Origin: an uncultured bacterium
Lineage (GTDB): Bacteria > Verrucomicrobiota > Verrucomicrobiia > CAIQCK01
Length of the DNA: 64,000 nucleotides
Direction of reading: 5' to 3'
Assembly: GCA_903870275.1 (NCBI GenBank)
Contig: CAIQCK010000069.1
Coordinates: forward strand, 18,601-82,600
Translations under genes and position numbers: made by a program
In this document: positions 45,706-55,443 of the stretch, piece by piece
How positions within the stretch are numbered: the stretch's first letter is position 1
How the letters are laid out: every line of letters begins with the position of its first letter
The notes under the pieces: generated by a model
Seen by the model: only the letters and a program-made list of their open reading frames with translations
Database searches by the model: none
What the model was told of the DNA's origin: nothing

Positions 45706-46197
45706 CTACGGCGTGGCCGATTTGGACCGTCGCGGCATGGCGACGCGGCCCGTGCGGGCGATTTCCAGAATGCCGAACGGCTCCAGCAAATGCAGAAACT
45801 TCATCAGCTTGCTCTCGTCGCCCGTGATCTCGACCATCAACTCCGCGCGCTGCACGTCCACAATCTTGCCGCGGAAGATGTCACAAATCTGCATGATCTC
45901 GCTGCGCGTCTTGGCGTCAGCCTTCACCTTCACCAGCGCCAGTTCGCGGTCCACGTATTCGCCCTCGTGGAAATCCTGCACGTGGACGACGTTCACGAGC
46001 TTGTTGAGCTGTTTGACGATCTGCTCCAGCGTGGCGTCGTCGCCGCGCGTCACGATCGTCATCCGCGAAAAACCCGCCTCCAGCATCGGCGCGACGTTGA
46101 GCGTGTCAATATTGTAGCCGCGGCCCGAAAAAAGCCCGGCCACGCGAGCCAGAACACCAAATTTATTTTCCACCAGCACCGAGATCGTGTGTCGCAT
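45706..46197 (-). CDS. ilvN: Acetolactate synthase small (regulatory) subunit
   Basis: A 163-aa regulatory subunit with an N-terminal ACT domain (MRHTISVLVENKFGVLARVAGLFSGRGYNIDTLNV) and a C-terminal domain (ELALVKVKADAKTRSEIMQICDIFRGKIVDVQ) as in IlvH/IlvN. It activates the catalytic subunit and confers valine inhibition. The catalytic subunit gene, normally adjacent upstream, is absent: the neighbouring gene at 46329 is icd on the other strand. Start at 46197 fits the family N-terminus. Confidence 0.92.
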   Translation of the reverse strand: MRHTISVLVENKFGVLARVAGLFSGRGYNIDTLNVAPMLEAGFSRMTIVTRGDDATLEQIVKQLNKLVNVVHVQDFHEGEYVDRELALVKVKADAKTRSEIMQICDIFRGKIVDVQRAELMVEITGDESKLMKFLHLLEPFGILEIARTGRVAMPRRSKSATP

Positions 46198-46328
46198 AGG
46201 TGTGGGGTTTATAGGCCAAACGCCGCCTTCCTGCAATCCGTATCGCGCGCGTATCACGTCCAACTTCCCACTGGCGGGGTGTGCTGCTTGCGCTTATAGT
46301 CCCGCGGCTTTCTTCAGGAGAAACAACG

Positions 46329-47579
46329 ATGCCCTATACAACCTGCACTCCGCCGGCCGGTGGGAAGATTTCCGTCCACAACGGCAAGCTCAACGTGCCG
46401 GACAATCCGGTGATTCCCTTCATCCGCGGCGACGGCACCGGGCCGGACATTTGGGCGGCCAGCGTGCGCGTGTTCGACGCGGCCGTGGCCAAGGCCTACG
46501 ACGGCAAACGCAACATCTCGTGGTTCGAAGTTTTTGCCGGCGAGACCGCGTCCAAGAAGTTCAACAACTGGCTGCCCGACGACACCGTCGATGCGTTCAA
46601 GGAATATCTCGTGGGCATCAAAGGCCCGCTGACCACGCCGGTCGGCAAGGGCATCCGCTCGCTCAACGTCGCGTTGCGGCAGATGCTCGACCTCTACGTC
46701 TGCCTGCGACCGGTGCAGTGGTTCAAAGGCGTGCCGTCGCCGGTCAAGCATCCGGAGAAGGTCAACATGGTCATCTTCCGCGAGAACACCGAGGACATCT
46801 ACGCCGGCGTCGAGTGGCCCGCCGACTCGCCCGAGGCCCGGAAGCTCATCGAATTCTTGCAGAAGGAAATGGGCGTCAAAAAAATCCGTTTCCCGCAGAC
46901 CAGCGGCATCGGCATCAAGACTGTCTCCAGCGAGGGCAGCGAGCGTCTCATCCGCGCTGCCATCGAATACGCCATCGCCGGCAAGCGCAAATCGGTCACG
47001 ATGGCTCACAAGGGCAACATCATGAAGTTCACCGAAGGCGCCTTCCGCGACTGGGGCTATGCGCTCGCCAAGCGCGAGTTCGGCGCGGTGGAGATGGACG
47101 GCGGCCCGTGGTGCAAAATCCCCGACGGTAAACCCGGCGCGGGCATCGTCATCAAGGACGCCATCGCCGACATCACGCTCCAGCAGGTGCTCACGCGCCC
47201 CGAGGATTTCGACGTCATCGCCACGCTTAATCTCAATGGCGACTACCTTAGCGACGCGCTGGCCGCGCAGGTCGGCGGCATCGGCATCGCCCCCGGCGGC
47301 AACATCAACTACATCACCGGCCACGCGATTTTCGAGGCCACCCACGGCACCGCGCCGAAATACGCCAACCTCGACCGCGTCAACCCCGGCTCCGTCATCC
47401 TCAGCGGCGAGATGATGCTGCGCTATCTCGGTTGGAGCGCGGCGGCCGACCTCATCCTCAAGGGACTCGACGGCGCCATCGCCGCCAGGACCGTTACCTA
47501 CGATTTCGCCCGCCAGATGGAAGGCGCGAAGGAAATCCGTTGCAGCCAGTTCGGCACCGAAATCATCCAACACATGTGA
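46329..47579 (+). CDS. icd: Isocitrate dehydrogenase (NADP-type)
   Basis: A 416-aa TCA-cycle enzyme converting isocitrate to 2-oxoglutarate. Start at 46329 with AGGAG 8 nt upstream. Family sequence: [82 protein letters not shown] and, near the end, [38 protein letters not shown], which carries the NADP-preferring arrangement of E. coli Icd type. Divergent from ilvN. Confidence 0.95.
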   Translation: MPYTTCTPPAGGKISVHNGKLNVPDNPVIPFIRGDGTGPDIWAASVRVFDAAVAKAYDGKRNISWFEVFAGETASKKFNNWLPDDTVDAFKEYLVGIKGPLTTPVGKGIRSLNVALRQMLDLYVCLRPVQWFKGVPSPVKHPEKVNMVIFRENTEDIYAGVEWPADSPEARKLIEFLQKEMGVKKIRFPQTSGIGIKTVSSEGSERLIRAAIEYAIAGKRKSVTMAHKGNIMKFTEGAFRDWGYALAKREFGAVEMDGGPWCKIPDGKPGAGIVIKDAIADITLQQVLTRPEDFDVIATLNLNGDYLSDALAAQVGGIGIAPGGNINYITGHAIFEATHGTAPKYANLDRVNPGSVILSGEMMLRYLGWSAAADLILKGLDGAIAARTVTYDFARQMEGAKEIRCSQFGTEIIQHM

Positions 47580-47674
47580 GCGGGAGCCTGCCCGCTGCCA
47601 TTTTCCGCCGGGACGTTGATGGCGGATGGATTTTGTGAAGCGAATTCGGCGGCGCGGTGTTTGAAGGTAGAGCT

Positions 47675-48046
47675 ATGAAAACAAAATGGTTGGTCCTTGC
47701 GGCGGCTGCCGCGTGTTTCGTGCTGACGGGCGCCGGGGTGCACGCGGCGGACAGCGACAAAATTTCCTTTGGCAAAAACATCCGCCCGTTGCTGGAGCAG
47801 CACTGCTCGCAGTGCCATGAACCCGACAACAAACACGCCGGCTTTGACGTGACCAACTACCGCGAGTTCAAACGCGGCGGCGAAAGTGGCCGCGCCATCA
47901 CGCCCGGCGAACCGGAAAACAGCCTGCTGATGGACAAAATCCTCGGCAAGAGCCAGCCGCGCATGCCCTACAAATTATCGCCGCTGAGCGACAAGGAAAT
48001 CACCCTCTTCCGCAAGTGGATCGAGCAGGGCGCGCACGGGGACTGA
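47675..48046 (+). CDS. Secreted cytochrome-c-like (PSCyt1-type) protein
   Basis: A 123-aa protein with a signal peptide (MKTKWLVLAAAAACFVLTGAGVHAAD) and one heme-binding motif CSQCH (C44, C47, H48), followed by GGESGRAITPGEPENSLL and RMPYKLSPLSDKEITLFRKWIEQGA. This is the pattern of the short cytochrome domain widespread in Planctomycetes and Verrucomicrobia, in which the distal PYK.PLSDKEI.LF..WI.QGA block is diagnostic. Periplasmic electron transfer is likely, partner unknown. Confidence 0.85.
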   Translation: MKTKWLVLAAAAACFVLTGAGVHAADSDKISFGKNIRPLLEQHCSQCHEPDNKHAGFDVTNYREFKRGGESGRAITPGEPENSLLMDKILGKSQPRMPYKLSPLSDKEITLFRKWIEQGAHGD

Positions 48047-48233
48047 CGGTCCGCGATCTTCCGCAGTTTTCACGTAACCGGCCGGGCTGTAACCGCCGCC
48101 GGCGAAATCCATCGTTATTTCCGACTGTCACAAACTGCCGCCGCGGTTATTTCGGGACGCGGTGAAATACTTTTAGACAAGGGTGGGGAAGACGCGTAGA
48201 GTGCGCGGCCCGTTTTCAAAATTGAGCAAGATT

Positions 48234-48722
48234 ATGAACAAACAAGTTATTTCATTTCATTACACGCTGACGGATGCGACCGGCAAGACGCTGGATGCCT
48301 CGGAGGAGGGTGCGCCGTTGTCGTTCGTCGAGGGCACGGGGCACATCATTCCCGGCCTGGAGACGCACCTGAGCGCGATGGCGGTCGGCGAGAAGAAGCG
48401 TGTGACGGTCGCGGCGAAAAAAGCCTACGGCGAACGTGACGCCTCCCGCGTGATGGACGTGCCGCGCGAGAAGTTTCCGTCGAAGGAAATCACGGTGGGC
48501 GAGCAGTTCCGGGTGGGCGGCCCCGGGCAGCAGATGGTGGTGACGGTGACGAAGGTCACCCCGTCGCACATCACGATTGACGCGAATCATCCGCTGGCGG
48601 GCGTGGACTTGACGTTCGACGTGGAACTGGTGGCCAAGCGCGACGCGAAGCCTGAAGAACTGGAATGCTGCCACGGCGAACATCACGACGAGCACGGCGG
48701 CGGTTGCTGCGGCTCGCACTAA
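48234..48722 (+). CDS. slyD: SlyD-like FKBP peptidyl-prolyl isomerase
   Basis: A 162-aa cytoplasmic FKBP with SlyD layout: YTLTDATGKTLDASEEGAPLSFVEGTGHIIPGLETHLSAMAVGEKKRV, an inserted IF-type flap (residues ~65-125), and a metal-binding tail CCHGEHHDEHGGGCCGSH. It assists folding and can bind nickel, which fits the hydrogenase/urease-related role of SlyD elsewhere. Start at 48234. Confidence 0.88.
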   Translation: MNKQVISFHYTLTDATGKTLDASEEGAPLSFVEGTGHIIPGLETHLSAMAVGEKKRVTVAAKKAYGERDASRVMDVPREKFPSKEITVGEQFRVGGPGQQMVVTVTKVTPSHITIDANHPLAGVDLTFDVELVAKRDAKPEELECCHGEHHDEHGGGCCGSH

Positions 48723-48738
48723 CCCGTCGAGGGCGGCG

Positions 48739-50217
48739 TTACATACCCATCGCTTCGCAGGTCTTGCGGAAGTGGTGGCCGTAGATGGCGAGGGTGACGG
48801 CGAGGTGGAAGTGGGCGGGGCGGCGGAAGAACGTCCACACGAGCAACCCCCAATAGTGGAAGCGCTCGCTGCCGAAAACGCCGAGGCGCAGGCTGGAGTG
48901 GGCAAACGCCATCAGGTCGCGCCAGTTCAACGTGAAGCTCACCTTCGGCGCGCGATACTCGCGCAGGAACGTGCGAACGCGCTTGTAATAAGGGCTGGGC
49001 GCGTAGATGCGGCGCATGATCTCCTTGTAGCCTTCGCGCAGCTTCTCGATGTCCATGCGTGGGATGAAGTTCGTCGTGCTGTCCGAATTGTCGCCGGACG
49101 TTTGACCGAGCAGGCGGCCTTCGCGTTTGAGCCGCTCGTAGAGTTTGGTCTCCGGGATGGCGTTGAGCAGGCCCACCATGGCGGTGACAATGCCGCTCTT
49201 CTGGATGAACTCCACCTGTCGCTGAAAAATGGTCGGCGTGTCGCTGTCGAAACCGACGATGAATCCGCCCTGCACTTGCAGGCCGGCGCGCTGGATGCGT
49301 TTCACGTCGGCAACCATGTCGCGTCCGGCGTTCTGACGCTTGTTGCACTCGGCGAGGCCGGCGTCCGCGGGCGTCTCGATGCCGATGAAGACGGTGTCGA
49401 AACCCGCCTCGACCATGAGGCGCATCAGTTCCGCGTCGTCGGCGAGGTTGATGGACGCCTCGGTGAAAAACGGGATGCGACGCCTGCCTTTCTGCCACTG
49501 GATCAAAGCGGGCAGCAGTTCTTCGCGAAGGTAGCGCTTGTTGCCGATGAAATTGTCGTCCACGAAAAACACTGGCCCGCGCCAGCGTGCCCGGTGGAGA
49601 CCATCCAACTCGGCGACGATCTGCGCGGCGGTCTTGGTGCGCGGGCGGTGACCGAACATCGAGGTGATATTGCAGAACTCGCAATCGAACGGGCAGCCGC
49701 GCGAGAACTGGAGGCTCATCGAAGCGTAGCGGCGCAGGTCCGCCAACCCCCACATCGGCGCCGGCGTCTGGCGGATGTCGGGAAGCTCCGGCGATGCATA
49801 GACACGCCGCGCGCAGCCGCGCTCAAAGTCGTGGAGGAACCCCGGCAGCGTCACCTCCGCCTCGTTCAGAACGAAATGGTCCACGTCGGGAAACTGCCCG
49901 TGCTCGGCGATGAACAGCGGCCCGCCGGCAACGATGGTCTTGCCGGCGGCGCGGCAACGGGCAATGAGTTCGCGCGCCGACTCTCGCTGCGCGATCATCG
50001 CGCTGACGAAAACGACGTCGGTCCACACAAGATCCTCGTCGGTGAGAGCGCGGACGTTGACATCCACCAGCCGTTTCTCCCAGGAGGACGGCAGCATGGA
50101 GGCCACGGTGAGCAGTCCCAGCGGAGGAAAAGCCGATTTCTTGCGAATGAACTTCAGCGCGTGCTTGAAACTCCAAAACGTGATCGGAAACTCCGGATAC
50201 AACAACAACACTTTCAT
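48739..50217 (-). CDS. B12-binding radical SAM protein
   Basis: A 492-aa protein. The N-terminal ~150 residues are a cobalamin-binding fold (MKVLLLYPEFP...VSAMIAQRESARELIARCRAAGKTIVAGGPLFI), the centre is a radical SAM barrel with CPFDCEFC (C175, C179, C182), and the C-terminus is a DUF4070-like extension. Class B methyltransferases of this layout methylate unreactive carbons, but others catalyse ring rearrangements; the substrate cannot be named. It ends 16 nt from slyD, tail to tail. Confidence 0.85.
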   Translation of the reverse strand: MKVLLLYPEFPITFWSFKHALKFIRKKSAFPPLGLLTVASMLPSSWEKRLVDVNVRALTDEDLVWTDVVFVSAMIAQRESARELIARCRAAGKTIVAGGPLFIAEHGQFPDVDHFVLNEAEVTLPGFLHDFERGCARRVYASPELPDIRQTPAPMWGLADLRRYASMSLQFSRGCPFDCEFCNITSMFGHRPRTKTAAQIVAELDGLHRARWRGPVFFVDDNFIGNKRYLREELLPALIQWQKGRRRIPFFTEASINLADDAELMRLMVEAGFDTVFIGIETPADAGLAECNKRQNAGRDMVADVKRIQRAGLQVQGGFIVGFDSDTPTIFQRQVEFIQKSGIVTAMVGLLNAIPETKLYERLKREGRLLGQTSGDNSDSTTNFIPRMDIEKLREGYKEIMRRIYAPSPYYKRVRTFLREYRAPKVSFTLNWRDLMAFAHSSLRLGVFGSERFHYWGLLVWTFFRRPAHFHLAVTLAIYGHHFRKTCEAMGM

Positions 50218-50297
50218 GAGACTTCTAGCATACGCCATTTCGCGGCTTCGCGAAAGCGGTATTACGGGAACCCTTCGGCGAGGCCGATGCGCGCCGG

Positions 50298-51272
50298 CTA
50301 GAAATGATGCACGAAGCGGAGGACAACGCGCTGGCCTTCGGGGCGGTTGCGCGCGTCCATTTCGAAGTAGGCGTTGCAGAACAGGTGGTCGTCCTGGGAG
50401 AAATGATAGACGGCGCCAGGACCGACGGCGATGACCTGCTCGCGCCGGCCGGACACAGCCTGGCCGTCCACCTGCGTGTCCGTGAACTGGGTCAGGAAAT
50501 AGCCGTTGATGCCGAGGTGAAGCCTCTTTTCGATGACCTCATATTCGGTGGCCCAGTTCATGTGGACCGCCTGTCCCGCCTGGGTTTTCCCGGCGGTAGG
50601 AAAAACATGGACATCGGGGCTGTCGTTCTCGTCGTTCCAGAGATAATGGAGGCGCCACGAGAAGGACCATTTCGGCACGATGAACCATGTGCCGGCCCAG
50701 TAGGGATTGAACGAGAAGAAATTGGCGCCGGCGTTGAGGTCCTCGTTCGGGCTGTAGCTGCCGGTGGGCAGGACGCACTGGAACTCGATGCGTTGCATGA
50801 AGATCGGGCGCTTCTCGCCCGTGATCGGGTCCTTCTCGCTCATGATCGGGTCCCATTGGATGAACGGGCCGACCAGGATGTCGCCGATGCCGGCGCCGTT
50901 GTCGGTGAGCAGCGAGTTTTTCGGCTCCAGATCGTAGTCCACTGCCGGCAGGATGAAGTCCAGGCCCCATTTGCCACCGAGGAGCACCTTCTGGTCCGAC
51001 TGGTAGATGAGCTGCGAGAGGCCGGCGAAGACCTCGACGGTCGGCTTGCCGTTCGGCAGCATCATGGTGTTGCCGCCGTTGTCAGCAAACTTGTTCGCGT
51101 GGTAATACTCGAAATACTGCGTGAAGTAGAAGCCCGGCCCGGCCGGCGGCCCACCGTCGAAAAAGCTGGTGAGACCGAGGTTCACGGCGGGCAGGTCGTA
51201 GCCGCGCGCGGCGACGGCGCACAGAAAGGCTGCGGACAGGCTTGGCAGAACAACGTTGCGGATCAGTTTCAT
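50298..51272 (-). CDS. Outer-membrane beta-barrel channel-like protein
   Basis: A 324-aa protein with a signal peptide (MKLIRNVVLPSLSAAFLCAVAARG) and alternating beta strands ending in VVLRFVHHF with a terminal Phe, the usual outer-membrane signal. The style (LGLTSFFDGGPPAGPGFYFTQYFEYYHANKF, GDILVGPFIQWDP) is that of the SphA/phenol-degradation MetA family of transporters. Start at 51272 with AAGGAG upstream. Divergent from the homospermidine synthase gene. Confidence 0.75.
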   Translation of the reverse strand: MKLIRNVVLPSLSAAFLCAVAARGYDLPAVNLGLTSFFDGGPPAGPGFYFTQYFEYYHANKFADNGGNTMMLPNGKPTVEVFAGLSQLIYQSDQKVLLGGKWGLDFILPAVDYDLEPKNSLLTDNGAGIGDILVGPFIQWDPIMSEKDPITGEKRPIFMQRIEFQCVLPTGSYSPNEDLNAGANFFSFNPYWAGTWFIVPKWSFSWRLHYLWNDENDSPDVHVFPTAGKTQAGQAVHMNWATEYEVIEKRLHLGINGYFLTQFTDTQVDGQAVSGRREQVIAVGPGAVYHFSQDDHLFCNAYFEMDARNRPEGQRVVLRFVHHF

Positions 51273-51531
51273 CACTCGCTCCTTGGTTGTAACCGGACAG
51301 CGTTTCCAACGTGTGTGTGTATGCCGCAAGTCTGCGCGCGATGCCAGCGTTTTTTTGAGGCGGGCGCAGGCTCTGTAAAAGTGAATCGTCACCGAATAGA
51401 AACTTGTCACGCGCGGCAATTTCGGACAAAGTCCGCGCCCGGTTGATTACCGCCAGATTCGGATTGTGAGCCGGACGCGGGCCGGCAGATAAAAACAGCC
51501 GCGAGCGCGGCGTCACGGAAGAGGTGTCACG

Positions 51532-52989
51532 ATGATCGAGTTCAATAAGAAGGTCCTGTTTGTGGGTTATGGCGCGGTGGCGCAGTGCGCGCTGCCGATT
51601 CTGGTCAAGCACATCAAGGTGCCGGCGAAGAACATCACCGTGATGGATTTTGAGGACCGTCGCGAAGCCCTGCGGCCGTGGACGGCGCGCGGCATGAAGT
51701 TCGCGCGTAAGCGCGTCACGCGCGAGAACATGGGCGCGCTGTTCGGCAAGTATCTCTCGGCCGGCGACCTTCTTATTGACCTGGCGTGGAACATTGATTG
51801 TTGCGAGATTCTCCAATGGTGCCACGACCATGGCGTGCTTTACATCAACACCTCCGTCGAGTTGTGGAACCCCTACGAAAATGCCCAGGGCGCGCCGCCG
51901 ACCAAGATGACGCTCTACTGGCGGCACATGAACCTTCGCCGCATGACCTCGGCCTGGGCCACCCCGGGACCGACGGCGGTGTTGGAGCATGGCGCGAATC
52001 CCGGCCTTATTTCGCATTTCACCAAACAGGGCTTGCTGGACATCGGCAAACGGCTGCTCGCCGACAAGAAGGTCAAAGGCGCCGACGCCGACGAAATCCG
52101 CCAGTTCATCCAGGACCAGAAGTTCAACCGCCTCGCGATGAAGATGGGCGTGAAGGTGATTCATTGCAGCGAGCGCGACACGCAGATCACCGACGAGCCG
52201 AAGCAGGTGGACGAATTCGTCAACACCTGGAGCGTCGAGGGTTTCCGCGAGGAAGGCACGACCACTTCGGAGATGGGCTGGGGCACACACGAAAAGGAAC
52301 TGCCGGCGCTCGCCTACGAGCACACCGACGGGCCGCGCAACCAGATTTGCCTCGCCCGCATGGGTATCAACACGTGGGTTGTGTCCTGGGTGCCGAACTA
52401 TTGCATCCAAGGCATGGTCGTGCGCCACGGCGAGGCGTTCACCATCTCCGACCGGCTGACGGTCTGGGAAAACGGCAAGGCGGTCTACCGGCCCACGGTG
52501 CATTACGCCTATTGCCCGTCGGACTCGGCCATCGTCTCGCTCAACGAACTGCGCGGCTACGACTACAAGCTCCAGGAAAAGCAGCGCATCCTCAACGACG
52601 AGATCACCAGCGGCGCCGACATCCTCGGCGCGTTGCTGATGGGCCACGCTTATAACTCGTGGTGGACCGGCAGCGACCTCAGCATTGAGGAATCGCGCCG
52701 GCTGGTGCCGCACCAGAACGCCACGACGATGCAGGTCGCCATCTCGGTGATCGCCGCGTCGATGTGGATGATCGAGAATCCCGCCCGGGGCGTTTGCGTG
52801 CCGGACGACCTGCCGCACGAGTATGTGCTGAAGGTTGCCAGGCCGTATCTCGGCAAGTGGATTTCCAAGCCCGCGGACTGGACGCCGTTGAAGCACTACA
52901 CCAACGCCTTCGAAGGCCACAACAACCCGCGGATTGATCCCAGCGATCCGTGGCAGTTCAAGAACTTCCTCATCACCGACGGAGACTAG
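51532..52989 (+). CDS. hss: Homospermidine synthase
   Basis: A 485-aa NAD-dependent enzyme of the saccharopine dehydrogenase-like fold that makes sym-homospermidine from two putrescines. It starts with a Rossmann motif, VLFVGYGAVAQCALPILVKH, and contains family stretches such as DLAWNIDCCEILQWCHDHGVLYINTSVE, LEHGANPGLISHFTKQGL, EMGWGTHEKELP and HGEAFTISDRLTVWENGKAVYRPTVHYAYCPSDSA. Length is normal. The next gene starts 1 nt after its stop. Confidence 0.93.
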   Translation: MIEFNKKVLFVGYGAVAQCALPILVKHIKVPAKNITVMDFEDRREALRPWTARGMKFARKRVTRENMGALFGKYLSAGDLLIDLAWNIDCCEILQWCHDHGVLYINTSVELWNPYENAQGAPPTKMTLYWRHMNLRRMTSAWATPGPTAVLEHGANPGLISHFTKQGLLDIGKRLLADKKVKGADADEIRQFIQDQKFNRLAMKMGVKVIHCSERDTQITDEPKQVDEFVNTWSVEGFREEGTTTSEMGWGTHEKELPALAYEHTDGPRNQICLARMGINTWVVSWVPNYCIQGMVVRHGEAFTISDRLTVWENGKAVYRPTVHYAYCPSDSAIVSLNELRGYDYKLQEKQRILNDEITSGADILGALLMGHAYNSWWTGSDLSIEESRRLVPHQNATTMQVAISVIAASMWMIENPARGVCVPDDLPHEYVLKVARPYLGKWISKPADWTPLKHYTNAFEGHNNPRIDPSDPWQFKNFLITDGD

Positions 52990-52990
52990 G

Positions 52991-54130
52991 ATGGTCAACA
53001 AGAGCACACTGAAGAAACTGGCGAAGGAACACGGCACGCCGCTGTTCGTGGTGGACCACGACGCGCTGCGGCGCAATTACGCCGAATTCAAAAAATACCT
53101 GCCGCGTGTGCAGGCCTACTTCGCCGTGAAGGCCAACTCCGCCCCGGCCATCGTCCACACGCTCTACAAGGCCGGGGCGAGTTTCGACGTCGCCTCGATG
53201 CCGGAGTTCATGATTGTTCACGAGAACATCAAGGACATGCCGGACAAGGAGCGGCAGGACTGGATTTGGGACAAGATCATCTACGCGAACCCGATCAAGG
53301 CCACCGAGACGCTCGAGCAGCTCGACCAATACAAGCCGCTGGTGACGTTCGACAATCCCGAGGAGATCAGGAAGATCAAGCGCCACGCGCCGCACGCGGG
53401 TCTCGCACTGCGGCTCAAAGTGCCGAACACCGGCGCGATGGTGGAGCTGTCGTCAAAGTTCGGCGCCGCGCCCGGCGAGGCGGTGGACCTCATTCTCCAG
53501 GCCGACAAGGCCGGCCTCGTCGTCGAAGGCCTCAGCTTCCACGTTGGCAGCCAGACCACCAACTTCGCGAACTACGTCCAGGCGATCAACCTCGCCGCCA
53601 ACATTTTCAAGGAGGCGAAGGAGCGCGGTTACACCAAGATGAACTTGCTCGACATTGGCGGCGGGTTTCCCGCGCCGTATGACGCGTCAGTTAAACCGTT
53701 CCGCGAGCTGGCGAAGGTCATCAACCGCGAGATTGAGCGGCTGTTCCCGAAAGAGGTGCAGATTCTCGCCGAACCGGGCCGGTTCCTCGTCGCGACGGCG
53801 GCGACCGCGATCTCCCAGATTATCGGCAAGGCCGTGCGCGACGGCAAACTCTGCTACTACATCAACGACGGCGTCTATCACACCTTCTCCGGCGTCATCT
53901 TCGACCATTGCCATTATCACCTGAAGCCGTTCAAGAAGGGACCGACACAGATTTGCTCGGTGTTCGGCCCGACGTGCGACGCGCTCGACGTGGTCTCCAT
54001 GGCGGAAAACCTGCCCGATCTCGAACTCGGCGACCTGCTCTACAGCGAAAACATCGGCGCCTACAGTCACGCCTCCTCCACCTTCTTCAACGGCTTTCCG
54101 CCGGCGAAGATGGTGCATGTGAATCAGTAA
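52991..54130 (+). CDS. Ornithine/lysine decarboxylase (PLP fold III)
   Basis: A 379-aa PLP decarboxylase of fold type III. The PLP lysine is K47 (YFAVKANS); further motifs are SFHVGSQ, the glycine-rich LDIGGGFPAPY, EPGRFLV and the eukaryotic-ODC-type VFGPTCDALD (C329), which favours ornithine over diaminopimelate. It would supply putrescine to homospermidine synthase, whose gene lies immediately upstream; the 1-nt gap makes coupled translation almost certain. Confidence 0.9.
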   Translation: MVNKSTLKKLAKEHGTPLFVVDHDALRRNYAEFKKYLPRVQAYFAVKANSAPAIVHTLYKAGASFDVASMPEFMIVHENIKDMPDKERQDWIWDKIIYANPIKATETLEQLDQYKPLVTFDNPEEIRKIKRHAPHAGLALRLKVPNTGAMVELSSKFGAAPGEAVDLILQADKAGLVVEGLSFHVGSQTTNFANYVQAINLAANIFKEAKERGYTKMNLLDIGGGFPAPYDASVKPFRELAKVINREIERLFPKEVQILAEPGRFLVATAATAISQIIGKAVRDGKLCYYINDGVYHTFSGVIFDHCHYHLKPFKKGPTQICSVFGPTCDALDVVSMAENLPDLELGDLLYSENIGAYSHASSTFFNGFPPAKMVHVNQ

Positions 54131-54221
54131 GCCGCCAAAGCAAGGTGTCGCGCGGCGCTGTAATGCGCCGTGGCGGGATGGATCAAAACTCTGCGTCGCG
54201 TCAAACGCGGGCCGCGGACGG

Positions 54222-55217
54222 TCAGCACTCCTTTTCCGTCACCGTGTCGAAGAACCGGACGATGTCACGGAAATGGTCGCCTTCCATGTGCTTCATGGCC
54301 GACTTGGGATGCATGTTGAGGCAGCCGGTGACCATGTAGGGAATGGCGAAACCCCAGCGCAGTTTCTCGCGCATCGGCTCCACGTGGTCCTGGATGCACT
54401 GAAGCACGGGCCGGAGGTGGAACTTCGGGTTGTGCAGGAAACTCAACAGCAGCTCCATCTGGCAGTTACCCGCGCCGCGGCCAAGGCCGGCCATGCTGGC
54501 ATCGAGCATCGTGGCACCCTGAATGATCGCCTCGATGGTGTTGCCGAAGGCCAGTTGCATGTTGTTGTGCGTGTGAATGCCCACCTGCTTGCCCGCCGGC
54601 TTCGCATGCTTCATGAACTTGGACATCAAATCGCGGATTTGTTCGCTGTAGAACGTGCCGAAGCTGTCCACGACGTAAATGACGTCCACCGGCGAGGCGC
54701 AGAGCGCTTCCAATGCATTCTCCAGCTCAAGGTCCTGCACGGTGGAGACCGCCATCAGGTTCAGCGTCGTCTCGTAGCCCTTGTCGTGGGCGTCTTTGAT
54801 CATCGTGAGCGCCGTGGGAATCTGGTGGATGTAGGTGGCGATGCGGATCATGTCCAGCACGCTCTTGTCGCGCGGCAGGATGTCAATGTTGTAGTCGGTG
54901 CGCTCGGCATCCGCCATGGCCGAGAGTTTGACCCCCGAGTTCTTCTCGCCGACGGCTTCCCGCAGGTCCTCCTCGTCGCAAAACCGCCAGGCGCCGACCT
55001 GGTCGCGCGTGTAGAGTTTCTTCGACGCCTTGTAGCCCAGTTCCATGTAATCCACACCGGCGGCGACACACGTCTGATAAATGTTGGTGACGAAGTCGTG
55101 GCTGAACTTGTGCTCGTTCATCAGCCCGCCGTCGCGGACGGTGCAATCAAGCACCTTGATTTCCGGACGATAAGTGACCCATCCCTTCATACCGGTTGGC
55201 TGTGTTACTTCTGACAT
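54222..55217 (-). CDS. DRE-TIM metallolyase family aldolase-like protein
   Basis: A 331-aa protein of the HMGL-like/DRE-TIM family. The metal/catalytic motif is LDCTVRDGG in place of the usual DRDG/DRE form, and the distal GIHTHNNMQLAFGNTIEA and DASMAGLGRGAGNCQMELLL match 4-hydroxy-2-oxovalerate aldolase relatives. No acylating aldehyde dehydrogenase partner is present, so the substrate is unknown. It converges with the decarboxylase gene at 91 nt. Confidence 0.82.
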   Translation of the reverse strand: MSEVTQPTGMKGWVTYRPEIKVLDCTVRDGGLMNEHKFSHDFVTNIYQTCVAAGVDYMELGYKASKKLYTRDQVGAWRFCDEEDLREAVGEKNSGVKLSAMADAERTDYNIDILPRDKSVLDMIRIATYIHQIPTALTMIKDAHDKGYETTLNLMAVSTVQDLELENALEALCASPVDVIYVVDSFGTFYSEQIRDLMSKFMKHAKPAGKQVGIHTHNNMQLAFGNTIEAIIQGATMLDASMAGLGRGAGNCQMELLLSFLHNPKFHLRPVLQCIQDHVEPMREKLRWGFAIPYMVTGCLNMHPKSAMKHMEGDHFRDIVRFFDTVTEKEC

Positions 55218-55443
55218 GGCATATTCTTTCGTTTAGGTTTCGGCAAGTTGCGGATGTTAAGCTTTCAAAGGTCCCGTGGCAAATCTTTTGATGGCGCCGG
55301 GACTTCACCCCAACCACGGTCGTGCCGCCTGAAGGACGCCGCCTCTTCCGGCGGCCCGCTCCGACCGTTTTCGGGGCCAGGGACCGCCGCCACCGGGCAA
55401 AGGGCCATTTCAAACCGCGTCATTTTGCGATCAGAACCTCCCA

